64,000 bases of DNA from Adineta steineri (lineage: Eukaryota > Rotifera > Eurotatoria > Adinetida > Adinetidae): assembly GCA_905250115.1 (NCBI GenBank), contig CAJNOI010000218.1, forward strand, positions 35,107-99,106, given 5' to 3'. Shown one piece after another: positions 22,774-33,505 of the stretch. Position 1 is the stretch's first letter; the number at the start of each line of letters is the position of its first letter. A program made the translations under genes and the position numbers. Below the pieces are notes generated by a model that had not been told where the DNA came from, ran no database searches, and saw only the letters and a program-made list of their open reading frames with translations.

Positions 22774-22846
22774 TTGAGGGTAGGTGGACGTGGCTGGGGC
22801 TACAGTGTGAATATCCTTCTAATCGATCAACACCCACCCACACCCA
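22774..22846. repeat. Telomere-like inverted repeat, copy 7
   Basis: The left arm is TTGAGGGTAGGTGGACGTGG and the right arm is CAACACCCACCCACACCCA. The polarity and the TTGAG flank match the other copies. Confidence 0.75.
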
Positions 22847-23721
22847 TTGATCAGTTTTATTGAGGCTTTAACTATTTATCGAGTGGTATCTTAAACTAAC
22901 AATAAAATCATGTTAATATTCTTTCGAAAATAAGTAATTCTTGACTTACGTATGCTCTTCAAAAATTCAACAAACAGCTCATCTGACATCGTATTAAATC
23001 AAAACAAACATTTGATCAAATGAATCTATGTCTTATATAAAATAATTTTTAAATCTGAATATTATAAGTCGTTAAAGTGTTATACGTGACAACTGTTGCT
23101 TCATAATTATATTAAAATAGTTGCAAAATATTCACCTTCATCCATCGGAAAATTACCAACTTTAGAATTTTTATGATCGTAACATATGATAGTTGCTCAA
23201 AAAATGAAAAACAAATATCGTCCAATTACAAGCCTCAACATCATATTATATTCGTCTATTTCATTAATGTAAGGGAACTGATCAATTATCTACCTACATT
23301 GAATATAAGCAATAGGCGTTACACACACGAACGAAAAAGAAAAATAGGCAATGTATCTTCCATTTTGTTGCATGCTTGTTTTTTTCACGACATAAAAGAA
23401 AAAGAAAATAAAAGCGATACTTTATGCATGAATAAATCGTATATGCAAAGAATATTAATCCATCTGCTCTTTACATACTCGTTTACTTATTTATTTTCAT
23501 TTATATTCACAACGTGTATATTCGATTATACCTCTTCGATTTTTATTCTGCTTGCATATTTTTACACGGTAATTATTTCTATTAAGTTTATACAATTCAA
23601 ACGATATCATTCATATTAAGAATTGTTACTCTATTTAGAAGTACTGTAATTATATGAACAGTTACTGCGATTTTTCTGAATCATCAGATTTATCTAGAGA
23701 AAGTGCCTATTAAACAAGTAA
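22847..23721. other. Intergenic with uncertain 148-codon ORF
   Basis: A frame at 23173-23619 is open for 148 codons, beginning MIVTYDSCSKNEKQISSNYK and ending in a hydrophobic stretch. Its composition (Ile, Lys, Tyr, Phe) is what random AT-rich DNA gives, and it has no recognised domain. I do not call it a gene. The rest is empty. Confidence 0.35.
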
Positions 23722-24590
23722 CGCTCGTCTGCGGACTCGCTCAGCTCTTTCTCGTAGAAATCGTATTCTACAATACTAAGCTTTTTGCTTATACAGTTTG
23801 GAAAAATTAACACCAGATTTGTGTTCTTCCACCCTACTTATCCTTCGGTCACCCCTTATGAAATTTTTTTTTTTATAAAAATTGGTTCTCTCCCTAAAAA
23901 AGTGATCCATAAAATTATTTTATAAAACTAACATCAGATTCGAAGTCTCCGCATCGAAATGTCCCAAAAATGTCTTTTCTAAAAAATTGATTCTCGAATT
24001 ACCCTCTGGTAAAACTTTCTTGGAACTATCTTTAAGACTAATAATACTAATTAATTATTAATTGATTTTTAACTAAAATTAACCTCACATTCGAATTATT
24101 GGCACTCGATTACCCTTCGATCAAACTTTTTTCCAAAATTAATAATATCAATTATTAACTGATTATTAACTTATTAATTTTAATAAATCAATCTCAGATT
24201 CGAGTTCCCCATACTCGATTACCCTTCGGTGAAACTTTACTCGAACATATAATAATATTAATTATTAACTGATTATTAACTCGTTAATTTTAATAAACTG
24301 ACCTCAGATTTGAGTTCTCCATACTCGATTACCCTTTGGTCCAACTTTTCCGACAATATTTCAAAAATTAATAATATTAATTATTAACTGATTATTAACT
24401 CGTTAGTTTTAATAAACTAACCTCAGATTCAAGTTCCCCACCCTCGATTACCCCCCACATACAGTTTTCCGGAAGTATCCGAAAAATTAAATTTCAATGT
24501 TTTTTTGACCCTGCGGACAGACAAGCAAGCAAGCAAGCAAGCAAGCAAACAATTTATTCTTACTGGACTCTTCTCTTACGAGAAAGAGAA
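23722..24590 (+). repeat. Dispersed repeat family A, long copy with internal tandem
   Basis: It begins near AACGCTCGTCTGCGGACTCG and CAGCTCTTTCTCGTAGAAAT and ends with ACCCTGCGGACAGACAAGCA, an AAGC microsatellite and CTCTTCTCTTACGAGAAAGA, matching the ends of 9296-9607 in reverse. Between them, from about 23930 to 24440, is a diverged tandem repeat of about 107-150 bp with words TATTAATTATTAACTGATTA, CTCAGATTCGAGTTC and ACTCGATTACCCTTCGGT. Non-coding. Confidence 0.65.
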
Positions 24591-24699
24591 TATTAACTCT
24601 CTTAAAAGCGAACAAAAGTTTTGAGATTTGTGTGGATAGGAGATGATTACAGTACTCAGGCTGTAACGAAAAATAGAGATCTCTATTGCTACTTTATTT

Positions 24700-24890
24700 A
24701 TTCATCACGTTGAGTCCAACCTTCATCCGAAGTGTTCGTGTTGAGACTGACTATATGAAAGAAACAGAGCATGAAAGAAAGAAAGAGAACAAGAGAAAAA
24801 ATACAGAACATAAGAAAAATAAATGTGATAAAGCAAAAAAAGGGGGGGGGGAGATTATTTGAAAGGATGTCTAGCTATTTTGTTGGCACA
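24700..24890 (+). repeat. Dispersed repeat family B, copy 3
   Basis: It shares CACGTTGAGTCCAACCTTCA, TCCGAAGTGTTCGTGTTGAG and GACTGACTATATGAAAG with 9630-9912, then a purine-rich run, a G homopolymer (24842-24851) and TTTTGTTGGCAC. Confidence 0.65.
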
Positions 24891-24897
24891 CAGGCGA

Positions 24898-24920
24898 CAC
24901 TCACCCACACCCTCAAGTTT
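24898..24920. repeat. Telomere-like element, C-rich arm only (copy 8)
   Basis: CACTCACCCACACCCTCAAG is a full right arm with the CTCAAG flank, but no G-rich left arm precedes it; repeat family B ends there instead. It reads as a half element cut by the repeat. Confidence 0.6.
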
Positions 24921-25070
24921 GAAGGGAACAAATTTATATAAAAATAGTTTCTGTCTGGTTGCGATAAGTTTTCGACCGTTTTATCTTGAAAATTTCTGTA
25001 GAAACTTATATTTTTCAGAAACAGGATTCAGAAGAAGCAGCAGCGTTTTGAAGACGATACATTAATAAAT

Positions 25071-26532
25071 ATGAATAATAAATGTATTGTTGGCCTTGTA
25101 ATAATCATCCAACTTTGCTTTGGCCTTTTATTTATTTATTTTGGTATGCGTGAAAAATCGTCATATATTCTTAACCTTCTCTCCTCCGCGTTACAAACAA
25201 AGACGTGTGAGATAAAACATTCAGATGGAAATGGATATAAAGTGTCATCGAATGTTCATATCGTTAATTTGAGTATGCCAGCAAATGCTTATAATACATG
25301 TATAAAATCGAAGACACTTCTCAATTACGTAAGTACTAACATATGTTTACATGAAAAAAATGCAGATATTTGGGTTAGCGATGAATTTCATAAAAACAAT
25401 TCAGTTTGGGAAGAAGAACATATAGAACAAATGCTTCGATACCTCCTTCGCTATCCACATTTAGATTTTATTGACATTGGTGCAAATATTGGTGCTTATA
25501 CAATGTATGTTGCAGCTCTAGGTCGATTTGTTGTAGCTAGGGATGTACCGAGCCCGAGCCTTGACCGAGCCTCTCGGGCTCGGGGCTCGGTAGGCTCGGT
25601 CAGGCTCGGGCTCGGTAAGCTCGGGGCTCGGTCTAGGCTCGGGCTCGGTAGGCTCGGGGCTCGGTCAGGGCTCGGTAGGCTCGGTCAGGCTCGGGCTCGG
25701 TCAGGCTCGGGGCTCGGTAGGCTCGGGGTCGGTCGGGCTCAGATGTAAGAAATTCACTCCTACATCCACCTGACACCGAGCCTTGACCGAGCCTCGAGTT
25801 GTGACCGAGCCTACCGAGCCCGAGCCCTGATCGAGCCCCGAGCCTACCGAGCCCGAGCCTTGACCGAGCCCCGAGCCTAACCGAGCCCCGAGCCTACCGA
25901 GCCCCGTGCCCGACCGAGCCCCGAGCCTACCCGAGCCCGAGAGGCTCGGGCTCGGTACATGCCTAGTTGTAGCTGTCGAATGTTTTGGTCCTAATATCGG
26001 TCGAATTCATCGAGCCGTCGAATTATCTAATGTTGCTAATCGAATTGTCCTCGTTCAGAATGCAATATATACTCGTTCGGGCGAAGTAGTACGTTTATCC
26101 TCGCGAAAAGAAAACATAGGTGGTCAAGAACTTCTATCCTTACAAAATCAGACAAACATTATTCGTGCAAAAAACAACTCATCTACAAACGATTCGTTTT
26201 TGGTGCATACAATAACATTCGATGATCTTCTTCCCATATTTATCGCGCGGGGTGTACGTGGAGCGCTGTTGAAAATCGACATAGAAGGCAGCGAAAGTTT
26301 TGTTCTTCAAAGTGGTAGTCGTGTCTTTGAAGCACTGGAAATTCCATATGTTCAGATGGAATGGACAATTGTAACTCTGTCCATTGATCGTGCTATCCTG
26401 ATATTAGACTTTTTCATTCGTCGTAATTATGATCCAATGACGTGTGCATGTCAATTATTGGATCCGGGAAAATATTCAATATGGCCAGGCAATATATGCT
26501 GGATTAAAAAAAACTCTTTGAAATTTTGTTGA
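25071..26532 (+). pseudogene. FkbM-family methyltransferase, interrupted by MITE
   Basis: The N-terminal half (25071-25529) has an uncleaved signal anchor (CIVGLVIIIQLCFGLLFIYF) and the SAM-binding motif FIDIGANIGAYTMYVAALGR. The C-terminal half resumes after 25973 with VECFGPN, the segment IVLVQNAIYTRSGEV, the FkbM motif LLKIDIEGSE and a cysteine-containing end. Removing the element at 25538-25965 and one 8-bp duplicate restores one continuous frame (GRFVVA joined to VECFGPN). The insertion adds 436 bp, which is not a multiple of three, and it carries stops. GT and AG pairs near the element borders do not restore the frame if spliced, so this copy is probably dead unless a more distant splice rescues it. 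FkbM enzymes O-methylate sugars or other small groups; this one would sit in a membrane facing the Golgi lumen (inference). Confidence 0.85.
25538..25965. mobile_element. GC-rich hAT-like MITE inside FkbM gene
   Basis: The termini are TAGGGATGTACCGAGC and, as reverse complement of the right end, TAGGCATGTACCGAGC. Exact 8-bp duplications GTTGTAGC flank it at 25530-25537 and 25966-25973. The 428-bp body is made of CGAGCC/GGCTCGG units: G-rich orientation in the left half and C-rich in the right half, so it can fold on itself. It is strikingly GC-rich against the AT-rich host. It encodes no transposase. TSD length and TIR form fit a hAT-type MITE. Confidence 0.9.
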
Positions 26533-26592
26533 TCTTCGCTTATTTCTTAAAATCAATTAATAGCTAAACTATGCAAGACTCCATCAATCTTC

Positions 26593-26651
26593 AGGAGGTG
26601 AGTATGGGTTTGCTTGTGGTTAGTATTACCTTATATCCATACCCACACCCT
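26593..26651. repeat. Telomere-like inverted repeat, copy 9
   Basis: The left arm is AGGAGGTGAGTATGGGTTTG and the right arm is ATATCCATACCCACACCCTA. It lies about 60 bases after the FkbM stop codon. Confidence 0.65.
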
Positions 26652-27618
26652 ATAATTAATAATCCAAATACTAATCATTATTAATATCAGTGTAAGAATT
26701 TCAAATAAAAACTACATTAGACTGTCAACAATTTGACATGCAATATTTTGTTGTAATTGATAACATGATTGTAGTGCATCGAATACAATAAATCCGAAAA
26801 ACAAAATAAAGATAATAGATAAAAAAAAAAAGTATATTTCTTTGTAACTAGATGTCATTTGTGAACATTAGGTGGTGAAGTGAGACATCATTTAACACAG
26901 GCTAAACGAATAAAACAAGCAGCAGTGTATTCTGAATAAAATATCGTGAAAAGTCTAAATTTACAGAGTATAGATGAATTTTGTGATAAATCATGGCCAA
27001 AATTACTGAGCATACGAACAAGAAGATCAGTAATGATTTTAACAGTATCAGAAATGCTTGATGGGAGAAAAAAATAACACAACTATTATTTCGAAAGACT
27101 TTTTGTATAAATACTAATATATTACGGATATTACGAATTATACTAAAAAATAAGAGAAGAATAGGAGTATAACAATTTAATGCTTGATTCATGAGAGCAA
27201 TGTTTATTGACAAAGACGAAGATGACTTAGATATGTTACCTATGTAAAGAGATATTTATTATTACATATATTTATAGCGTATCAGTAACATTAAATGTAA
27301 TAGTAAAGGATCTCGGTCACGATATGACAGTTTTTTAATTTAAGTAAAAATCGTTGTGAGAAAATAGAGAAAAAATATGAGAGAACTCAATTGAAGCAAG
27401 AATCCAATCTTCATACTCTTAAACTAGTCATTGATTAGTTTTTCTTAATACAAAATGCTAATCTATTTTGTTTGGCTAGTTTGACATATGCTGTTCATCA
27501 GTCACCTTTTTGCATTGTAATGTATAAAATGATGAAAACTAAAAAAATATTTATTTTTTAAGAATTTTGAACACTTTCCAAATGAAATGAATCAGTTATT
27601 AATATTAATGTAACTCTC
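26652..27618. other. Intergenic, no gene seen
   Basis: Reverse-strand open frames at 26888-27213 are hydrophobic and Ile/Leu/Phe-rich without a family match, and overlap in two frames, so they are probably chance. Nothing else recognised. Confidence 0.45.
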
Positions 27619-27692
27619 GAGAGTGTGGCTGTGGGTAAGGTTGTGGGAGAAGTAGTGACATCCACACCCAAACCCACACCCACACCCACACC
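27619..27692. repeat. Telomere-like inverted repeat, copy 10
   Basis: The left arm is GAGAGTGTGGCTGTGGGTAA with a further TTGTGGGAG. The right arm has AACCCACACCCACACCCACA, three near-perfect CCCACA units. It is one of the better preserved copies. Confidence 0.85.
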
Positions 27693-27750
27693 ATACAACT
27701 AGAAAAGGTGGGCAACTGCATTCTGTACTAGAGATTTTATGCGAGGTGAG

Positions 27751-28127
27751 TTACGTAATAATAAAATATTAACTAACGACTACGTTATATGATTAATAAG
27801 AAGTGTCGTAAGATCTTTTATTAATGACGTAAAATTGACAAGCTATTTTTATAAAGGTAATGTAACTACGCGATTATGCACACGTAAGTATAACGTCATT
27901 GATCAACGCCCATAGTTGTTATAACAGAAAAAGAACACTAGAAGTGAGCTTGAACTTGTTCTTAATTACTTTTATAACGTAGTCGCGCTTTGTAAAAGAA
28001 AATAAATATTTAGCAAATTGTTTTATTTTGGTCACCATCTGTTCAGAATTTCACATCAACGTGCGTATATCATTATAGAGTATGGTTTTTGAATGACGTA
28101 TATGATTCGAACTTATAATGTACGTCA
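27751..28127. promoter_or_regulatory. Cluster of CRE/bZIP-like sites
   Basis: Upstream of the neuropeptide-like gene are TTACGTAA (27751-27758), TGACGTAA (from 27835), AACGTCATT (core 27893-27898), TGACGTAT (from 28094) and TACGTCAT (core 28122-28127). TGACGT is the core bound by CREB/ATF factors, and TTACGTAA is bound by PAR-bZIP and C/EBP-like factors. Five in under 400 bases of AT-rich DNA is more than expected by chance. cAMP- or bZIP-linked regulation is inference. Confidence 0.45.
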
Positions 28128-28156
28128 TCTCTACCACGCCTTATTTGGCCGATCAT

Positions 28157-28164
28157 TATAAATA
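28157..28164 (+). promoter_or_regulatory. TATA box of neuropeptide-like gene
   Basis: TATAAATA lies 84 bases before the ATG at 28248, a spacing suitable for a core promoter with a short 5' UTR. A capsite-like TCAGT occurs at 28196-28200. Confidence 0.55.
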
Positions 28165-28247
28165 GTTGGAGAGATTTTTTTAATTATTATCATATTCAGT
28201 TATTTGATACAAAGAAATTCTTTATTTTGTTTGACAACAGTTCAGTC

Positions 28248-28706
28248 ATGAAGCCAATTATCATATTATGCTTATTATTTACGATTTTATCTTTCATTGA
28301 TACTGGTAAGTCTAATAAAAATTAGTAATATAAAAATCTAGATTCTCTCTTTTTAGTTATTTCATATCCACATCATACAAATCGTTTATACGATATAATT
28401 CATCGATCCACGAACAAAAATGATGATTCAGTAATATCGAACGTTCAAACTTCTAAATTTATACGCTCACTAATACCTGTATCAATCCATCAGCAATCAA
28501 GTTCAGTAGAAGATAATGAGCAATTTGATGAAGTAAAACGTGATGCTTGGGATTCAGGTGAAGAACAATATTTTAAATGGGCTTCGTTGAATCGTCGACC
28601 AATGGAATCATTAGTAGGACGAAAACGATTCGCCGAACTTATTATACCAGAGCCAAAACCTAGCCGAATCGTTACTGGCATATGGCGTAGTGGACTTGTT
28701 GGTTAA
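28248..28706 (+). CDS. Neuropeptide-like secreted precursor
   Basis: Two exons, 28248-28305 and 28357-28706, give 135 residues. Exon 1 is a signal peptide (MKPIIILCLLFTILSFIDT). The mature part is polar and contains prohormone-type dibasic sites: DEVKR, LNRRP and GRKRFAEL. The Gly before RKR (PMESLVG-RKR) would give a C-terminal amide after convertase, carboxypeptidase and PAM processing. The protein also ends in a glycine (WRSGLVG). The predicted peptides are DAWDSGEEQYFKWASLNRR plus PMESLV-amide and a C-terminal peptide starting FAEL. I do not recognise the peptide family. AATAAA at 28758-28763 is a plausible poly(A) signal. Alternatives are another small secreted protein with chance basic pairs. 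Confidence 0.65.
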
Positions 28707-29117
28707 AATAGAATAATACATTTTTTGTTTTTTTTTGTCAAAACGATTGAATTTTGAATAAAACTTCTATATCTTTCTTAGTTTCTATTTATTAACATCT
28801 GGCAATATTATAATATACATTCTATTCTGTTCAACCAATGAAACAAGATGATATACTGCCTTTTATATTAATTTAATAACAAGGAAATTATAGGCATAGA
28901 TGTTTATACCATGTAGGTTAGTCTGTACGAGTGTAAATATATATATATTAATCATTACAGAATAATAAAATGTTTAGAGTATAGCAGTCTACGTATTATT
29001 TTATTTTCTAGACGAATTATATAAGAGCTATTCAACAAGCATTTCATCACTTTGTTTTAGTCATTCTCGATCGGAAGTCTAATCCAAAAATTACTATTAA
29101 GGAAATGTTAACTGTAA
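28707..29117. other. 3' flank, no gene seen
   Basis: 3' UTR of the neuropeptide-like gene with AATAAA at 28758, then AT-rich sequence including a short TA run near 28940. Nothing coding. Confidence 0.5.
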
Positions 29118-29163
29118 CTGAGAGTGTGGATGTGCGTCTTTTCCTCACCTGCACCCACACCCT
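29118..29163. repeat. Telomere-like inverted repeat, copy 11
   Basis: The left arm is CTGAGAGTGTGGATGTGCG and the right arm is CTCACCTGCACCCACACCC. It is short, with almost no spacer. Confidence 0.7.
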
Positions 29164-29910
29164 AATGCACCTGTGAATTTTGGTTTTCCTGACGAAATAT
29201 TACGATTAATCACATGATATTCATACAATTATATTCCTGTAACTATAATCATTTTCATCAAATGGAACTGTACTCAGTCAAACAAGCTTTGAAGGAAAAC
29301 GACGTTTTTTTCGTCTCCGTCATCATTTTTCTGTAGTAAATTTTTCATTAAAATTATGTAATTTACATCATTTTTTATTCCCTGGATATTTTCCAACTCT
29401 CGAGCCGCCATCGCTGATAAGAAATAAACATTTCTGTCATGCTGCCGACGGATAAAAAGAAAAGACAAATTTCAAACAGTGGCTCCCAGGCAAGCCATTG
29501 GCTTGCATCTCTAACCGTGAGTGAAGTAGTGAGTCACAACGAAATATCATTTCTCTTGCGTTCTCCCATTCTTACCTTCTTAACTGGGTTTTTTCCTGCG
29601 GCTTGATGTTTTTTCCCAATGTAATTGCATGAGTACTGCTAGTGCTGATAAATTGACTTTATATTACTGTCAAAATGCAAACTTAAACTAAAAAACTTCA
29701 TTTTCGATACGCTTTCATTTTATGTAAAATTTAATATTTATCCGATTAGAATTTCTAATGATTATTTTATCTCTTAAATTTTCTACGTCTTGTTTTCGCT
29801 GTTCACTTATCTTATATTAGAAAGATATAGTTCCATTGTAATCAAGACATAAACTGATTTAATACCGTTTCAGAATTTCATTCATCAATATTCTTATACT
29901 GAACACAGAT
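29164..29910. other. Intergenic, upstream of cullin gene
   Basis: This contains a perfect 17-base palindrome GCAAGCCATTGGCTTGC (29490-29506) of unknown meaning and short chance open frames. It presumably includes the cullin promoter. Confidence 0.45.
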
Positions 29911-32900
29911 ATGCCGAAAAATAATCAAAGTGCTATTTTGAACAAAACTACAGAGTTGATTGATAAAATTTTTAATCTTGATAACATTTATGATTCTGAT
30001 AAAGTTTCTCTTACCTATATGGAATTATATACGTAAGTTCTTTAGTCTTTATTGATTTGTTTTCATTTGTGAATTATAGACTTACATTCGACTGTTTCAA
30101 TGGGAATACATATGCCTATTCAACCAATCGATTGCGCGTCCCTAAAGAACCAGCCGTAACAGGAGAAGACTTATATGTGCATTTGGAGAATTATCTACGG
30201 AACAAACTCGACAATGTATCGAAGGTAAGATTTTTTATCTATTTTCACACAAAGCGGCATGAATAAACGTACGTGCGTAGATGATAGTAATTAGATTATC
30301 AATTATACTCTTAACTCGATTCTAAGTCGCATTCATACGTGAGAAATCTACCGACAATAATTGGATAGTATCTGTGTACGATCAATTTCTGCTTGCCGAC
30401 TTCAATTTGCTAAATATTCTCTAATTATTCTTATTCAAGGACATTGATAATATATCCAATGAAAATATCCTTCAATATTACAAAGAACTTCACTACAACT
30501 ATAAAAGGCTGTTTAAAGTATTAAACGGTAGTTATAGCTATCTTTCTCGACGTTGGATTCAACATGAACTTGACTCCGGAAGACGTGATGTCTATAAAAT
30601 TGACGTGGTATGTTATATTTTATTTTTAATATCTTTACAAAAATTTTCCAACAAATAGTTAACACATCGACTTTGGACAGAAATTGTGTTACAACCACAC
30701 TTTCAACGATTCATACAAGTATGTTTAACGTCAATCGATATTAGTCGTCAGAATCGTTCGCCTGTTGACACAGAATCGATCAAATGTATTCTACAGTTGT
30801 ATTGTAAAGAGATAATTTTCTTTTTCGTTAATTTGAAAAATCTTTTAGTTGATGAAAACTTCATTGCAATGATGAATAATACTATTTATACTGAAAGTTT
30901 TGAGAATAAATTTCTTCAAACAACAGAAGATTTTTATCGCTCAAAAGAATTTTCTGCCATCGAATCATACGATAAAATACTGGAATATTTGAAATTGGTA
31001 GATATACTTTTATTAAATCGATATAGATACATTCACGAATTTCAGGTAGCAGAATATTTTACTTATGAAATTAATCAAGCAAAAACTTATCTACCTGAAG
31101 AAAAATCAACATTAACAACACTGATAGTCTTATTAGAAACAATATTTTTACCAACTGATATTTTCAATATTATTGTAGGAAGACTTCAATTACTCGTATC
31201 AGATGAGAATAAACATCAAGGTAAACTTTATTAAACTAATCTTTTTTATATTTATTGAAGTTCTCATATTATTATAGAACTAGCTGTGTTGTTTGAACCA
31301 ATTCATCAATTAACAAAATTAAAAAATGAATTGTTGAAGTTAATTGAAACTCATGTTTACCAAAAAGCAATTGAGTCTATCACTGACGATCTAATTAATG
31401 TAAGTTTATCATCTATCTCATATATTATAAACATGATATTTAGAATCCATTGTTTTACATTGAAACAATTGTTAATATTCATGGAAAATATCAAAAACTT
31501 ATCCAGGAGACGTTCGTAGGAGACCAACATTTCGTTGCCAGTTTTGATAAAGTAGATTCTTTCATTTAAAATTCAATGTAATACGAATGTATAATATAGG
31601 GTTATGCGAAATTTGCCAATCAAAATCCAGTATCAAAAACGACTGGTATCACGATGACATTAGCAGAAATTCTCGCTCGATATTGTGATACATTACTGAG
31701 AAAAGGGTTTGTATAGATTTATTATAACATTCAATTGAGACTTATTGTTTTTTTTGTAGAAGTAAAGCTGTGAAAATGATGACTGGAATGAGAAGTTGAA
31801 TATTATTATGGTAATATTTGAAGTTGCAATTATTCTCAAATGATTTATTTTGTTGTTTTTTTAGATTATTTTCAATTATCTCAATGATAAAGATGTTTTT
31901 ATGAAATTTTATCAGAAAATGTTACGAAAACGTTTAATTGATCAATTAAGTGTATCAGATTCTTATGAAGAAACATTAATTTCAGAATTTAAAGTAAAAA
32001 TATCATTTCCATTGATAAATTCATTATTTTTTCCATTTAGAAAAAATGTGGTTATGAATATACATCAAAACTTGAACAAATGATTAAAGATATTCATTTA
32101 AGTGACGATTTAACTAATGAATATCGAACTTATCAAGAAGACATACATGGAAATGAAACTAGTAAAATCTATTCGAACAATTTTCTTGAAGAAAATAATT
32201 TTTTTTCGGTTGTGGTTCTTACTTCGAATTCTTGGTTATTTTCTCATCCATCTGATATAATTTTACCAATCGAGTTTAAAACTATATATGATAATTTTAC
32301 AACATTTTACCTTAGTAAACATACTGGTCGAAAACTTATATTACTTCATCAATATTCCAAAGGAGAATTACAAATAAATTTTACAACAAAAAAATATCGA
32401 TTACAAGTAAGAAGAAATTAGTACATTCAATCTAAAAAACATTTTTTTTATTAACAAGGTATCAACATATCAAATGCTGATTTTATTATTATTTAATCAA
32501 GAATTAATTTGGACTGTAGAACAAATTCAAGACAAAACACAAATTCGTTCAGAATTATTATTCGAGATTCTTTTAGGCTTGTTGAAAAGTAAATTATTAA
32601 TAGCTGACGATCCTCTTACATTGAATAGTCGAATTAAACTAGCAGAAAATTTCATAAGGTACGTTTTCTTTTGAATAAATTTTTAAAAATGAAATGAAAT
32701 CCTTTTAAGTGACAAAACTCGATTGAATTTAAATCTTCCATCAAAACCTAACGAACAAAAAGATCAAAGTCATTTAGTCACAGCAGCAGTTGATGAACGT
32801 CAAATGGTTATTCAAGCTGCTCTCGTTCGAATAATGAAAAAAGAACGAACACTAAAACATTCACTATTAATACAACAAGTTATTCAACAATTAACTTCAA

Positions 32901-33059
32901 ATTTTAAACCAGATATATCTTTAATCAAAGTAAGTTTTCTTGAGATTACATTGAAAATATTCGTTGTCGTTACTTTAGAAGTATATTGAAATATTAATTG
33001 AGAAAGAATATTTTCAAAGAGATTCAAACGACAAAGATACTCTACATTATTTGGCTTGA
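29911..33059 (+). CDS. CUL1: Cullin-1-like SCF scaffold
   Basis: Thirteen exons: 29911-30032, 30080-30224, 30440-30607, 30659-31220, 31278-31399, 31444-31551, 31600-31706, 31768-31810, 31865-31993, 32041-32406, 32459-32658, 32710-32929 and 32979-33059. They join to 790 residues, close to the family's usual 770-780. The order of landmarks follows cullin 1: YMELYT near the N-terminus, YLSRRWIQHELDSGRRDVYK in the second cullin repeat, LLARYCD-like ILARYCDTLLRK, KDVFMKFYQKMLRKRLIDQ, the winged-helix HTGRKLILLHQYSKGEL, the neddylation region IQAALVRIMKKERTLKH with its conserved Lys, and the canonical C-terminus YLA. It would bridge Skp1/F-box and Rbx1 in an SCF ubiquitin ligase. The exon 7/8 junction needs a weak donor (GG|GTTTGT) and acceptor (TAAAG|CTGTG); the more obvious acceptor 8 bases upstream brings in a TAA. 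The N-terminal half is more diverged than the C-terminal half. The window also encodes F-box proteins, its natural partners. Confidence 0.92.
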
Positions 33060-33390
33060 AATAATCAAGAAGAGATATTTACTCATATTCTCAAGATTTG
33101 TTTTAATTGTTCAGAGTAATATTTTAGAGTATTCATGCATCTTTTATTTTATTTTGATAGTTTGTTGTTATTCAACGTAGGAGCAAGACAAGAAAATAAA
33201 AAGCCTGTCGATATTTTGATTTTTGTTTGCTTATTTTTAATTAAAAAGAGAACAAGATAATAGAGTGTTTGATGGACTGACAGAATTCGATCGCTCATAA
33301 TTAACGCTTGATTCGGTTCACAATAACATTAAAATTTGACGATTCTAATAATGGATTGTTTCAGATAGGTACGTACTGGTCGATTAGAAA
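33060..33390. other. 3' flank of cullin gene
   Basis: AT-rich sequence without a gene, leading to the next telomere-like element. Remaining open frames extend from the last cullin exons and are shadows. Confidence 0.5.
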
Positions 33391-33505
33391 GGGTGTGTGT
33401 GTGTGTGTGTGTGGCTGTTGGTTTAATACACGGTCAATGAAGATACTCTCGCCTACAACCTAAACCTCATCCGAACCCACACACACACCCATCCACACCC
33501 TCAAG
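33391..33505. repeat. Telomere-like inverted repeat, copy 12
   Basis: The left arm is GGGTGTGTGTGTGTGTGTGT (GT expansion) then GGCTGTTG. The right arm is CACACCCATCCACACCCTCA followed by AGATG. The spacer GTTTAATACACGGTCAATGA and following 40 bases recur almost unchanged in copy 13. Confidence 0.85.

Noticed and set aside
23173-23619. 148-codon ORF
   Set aside because: Its Ile/Lys/Tyr/Phe-rich composition is typical of random AT-rich sequence; no domain, start context or intron structure supports it.
25538-25965. Open frames rich in Arg/Gly/Leu and Pro/Glu across the GC-rich insert
   Set aside because: They are translations of CGAGCC/GGCTCGG repeats inside a MITE with target duplications, not part of a protein.
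26888-27213. Two overlapping hydrophobic reverse-strand ORFs
   Set aside because: They overlap in different frames, lack family resemblance, and have low complexity.
29490-29506. Perfect palindrome GCAAGCCATTGGCTTGC as part of a tRNA or other RNA gene
   Set aside because: No cloverleaf, A/B box or conserved RNA structure could be fitted around it.
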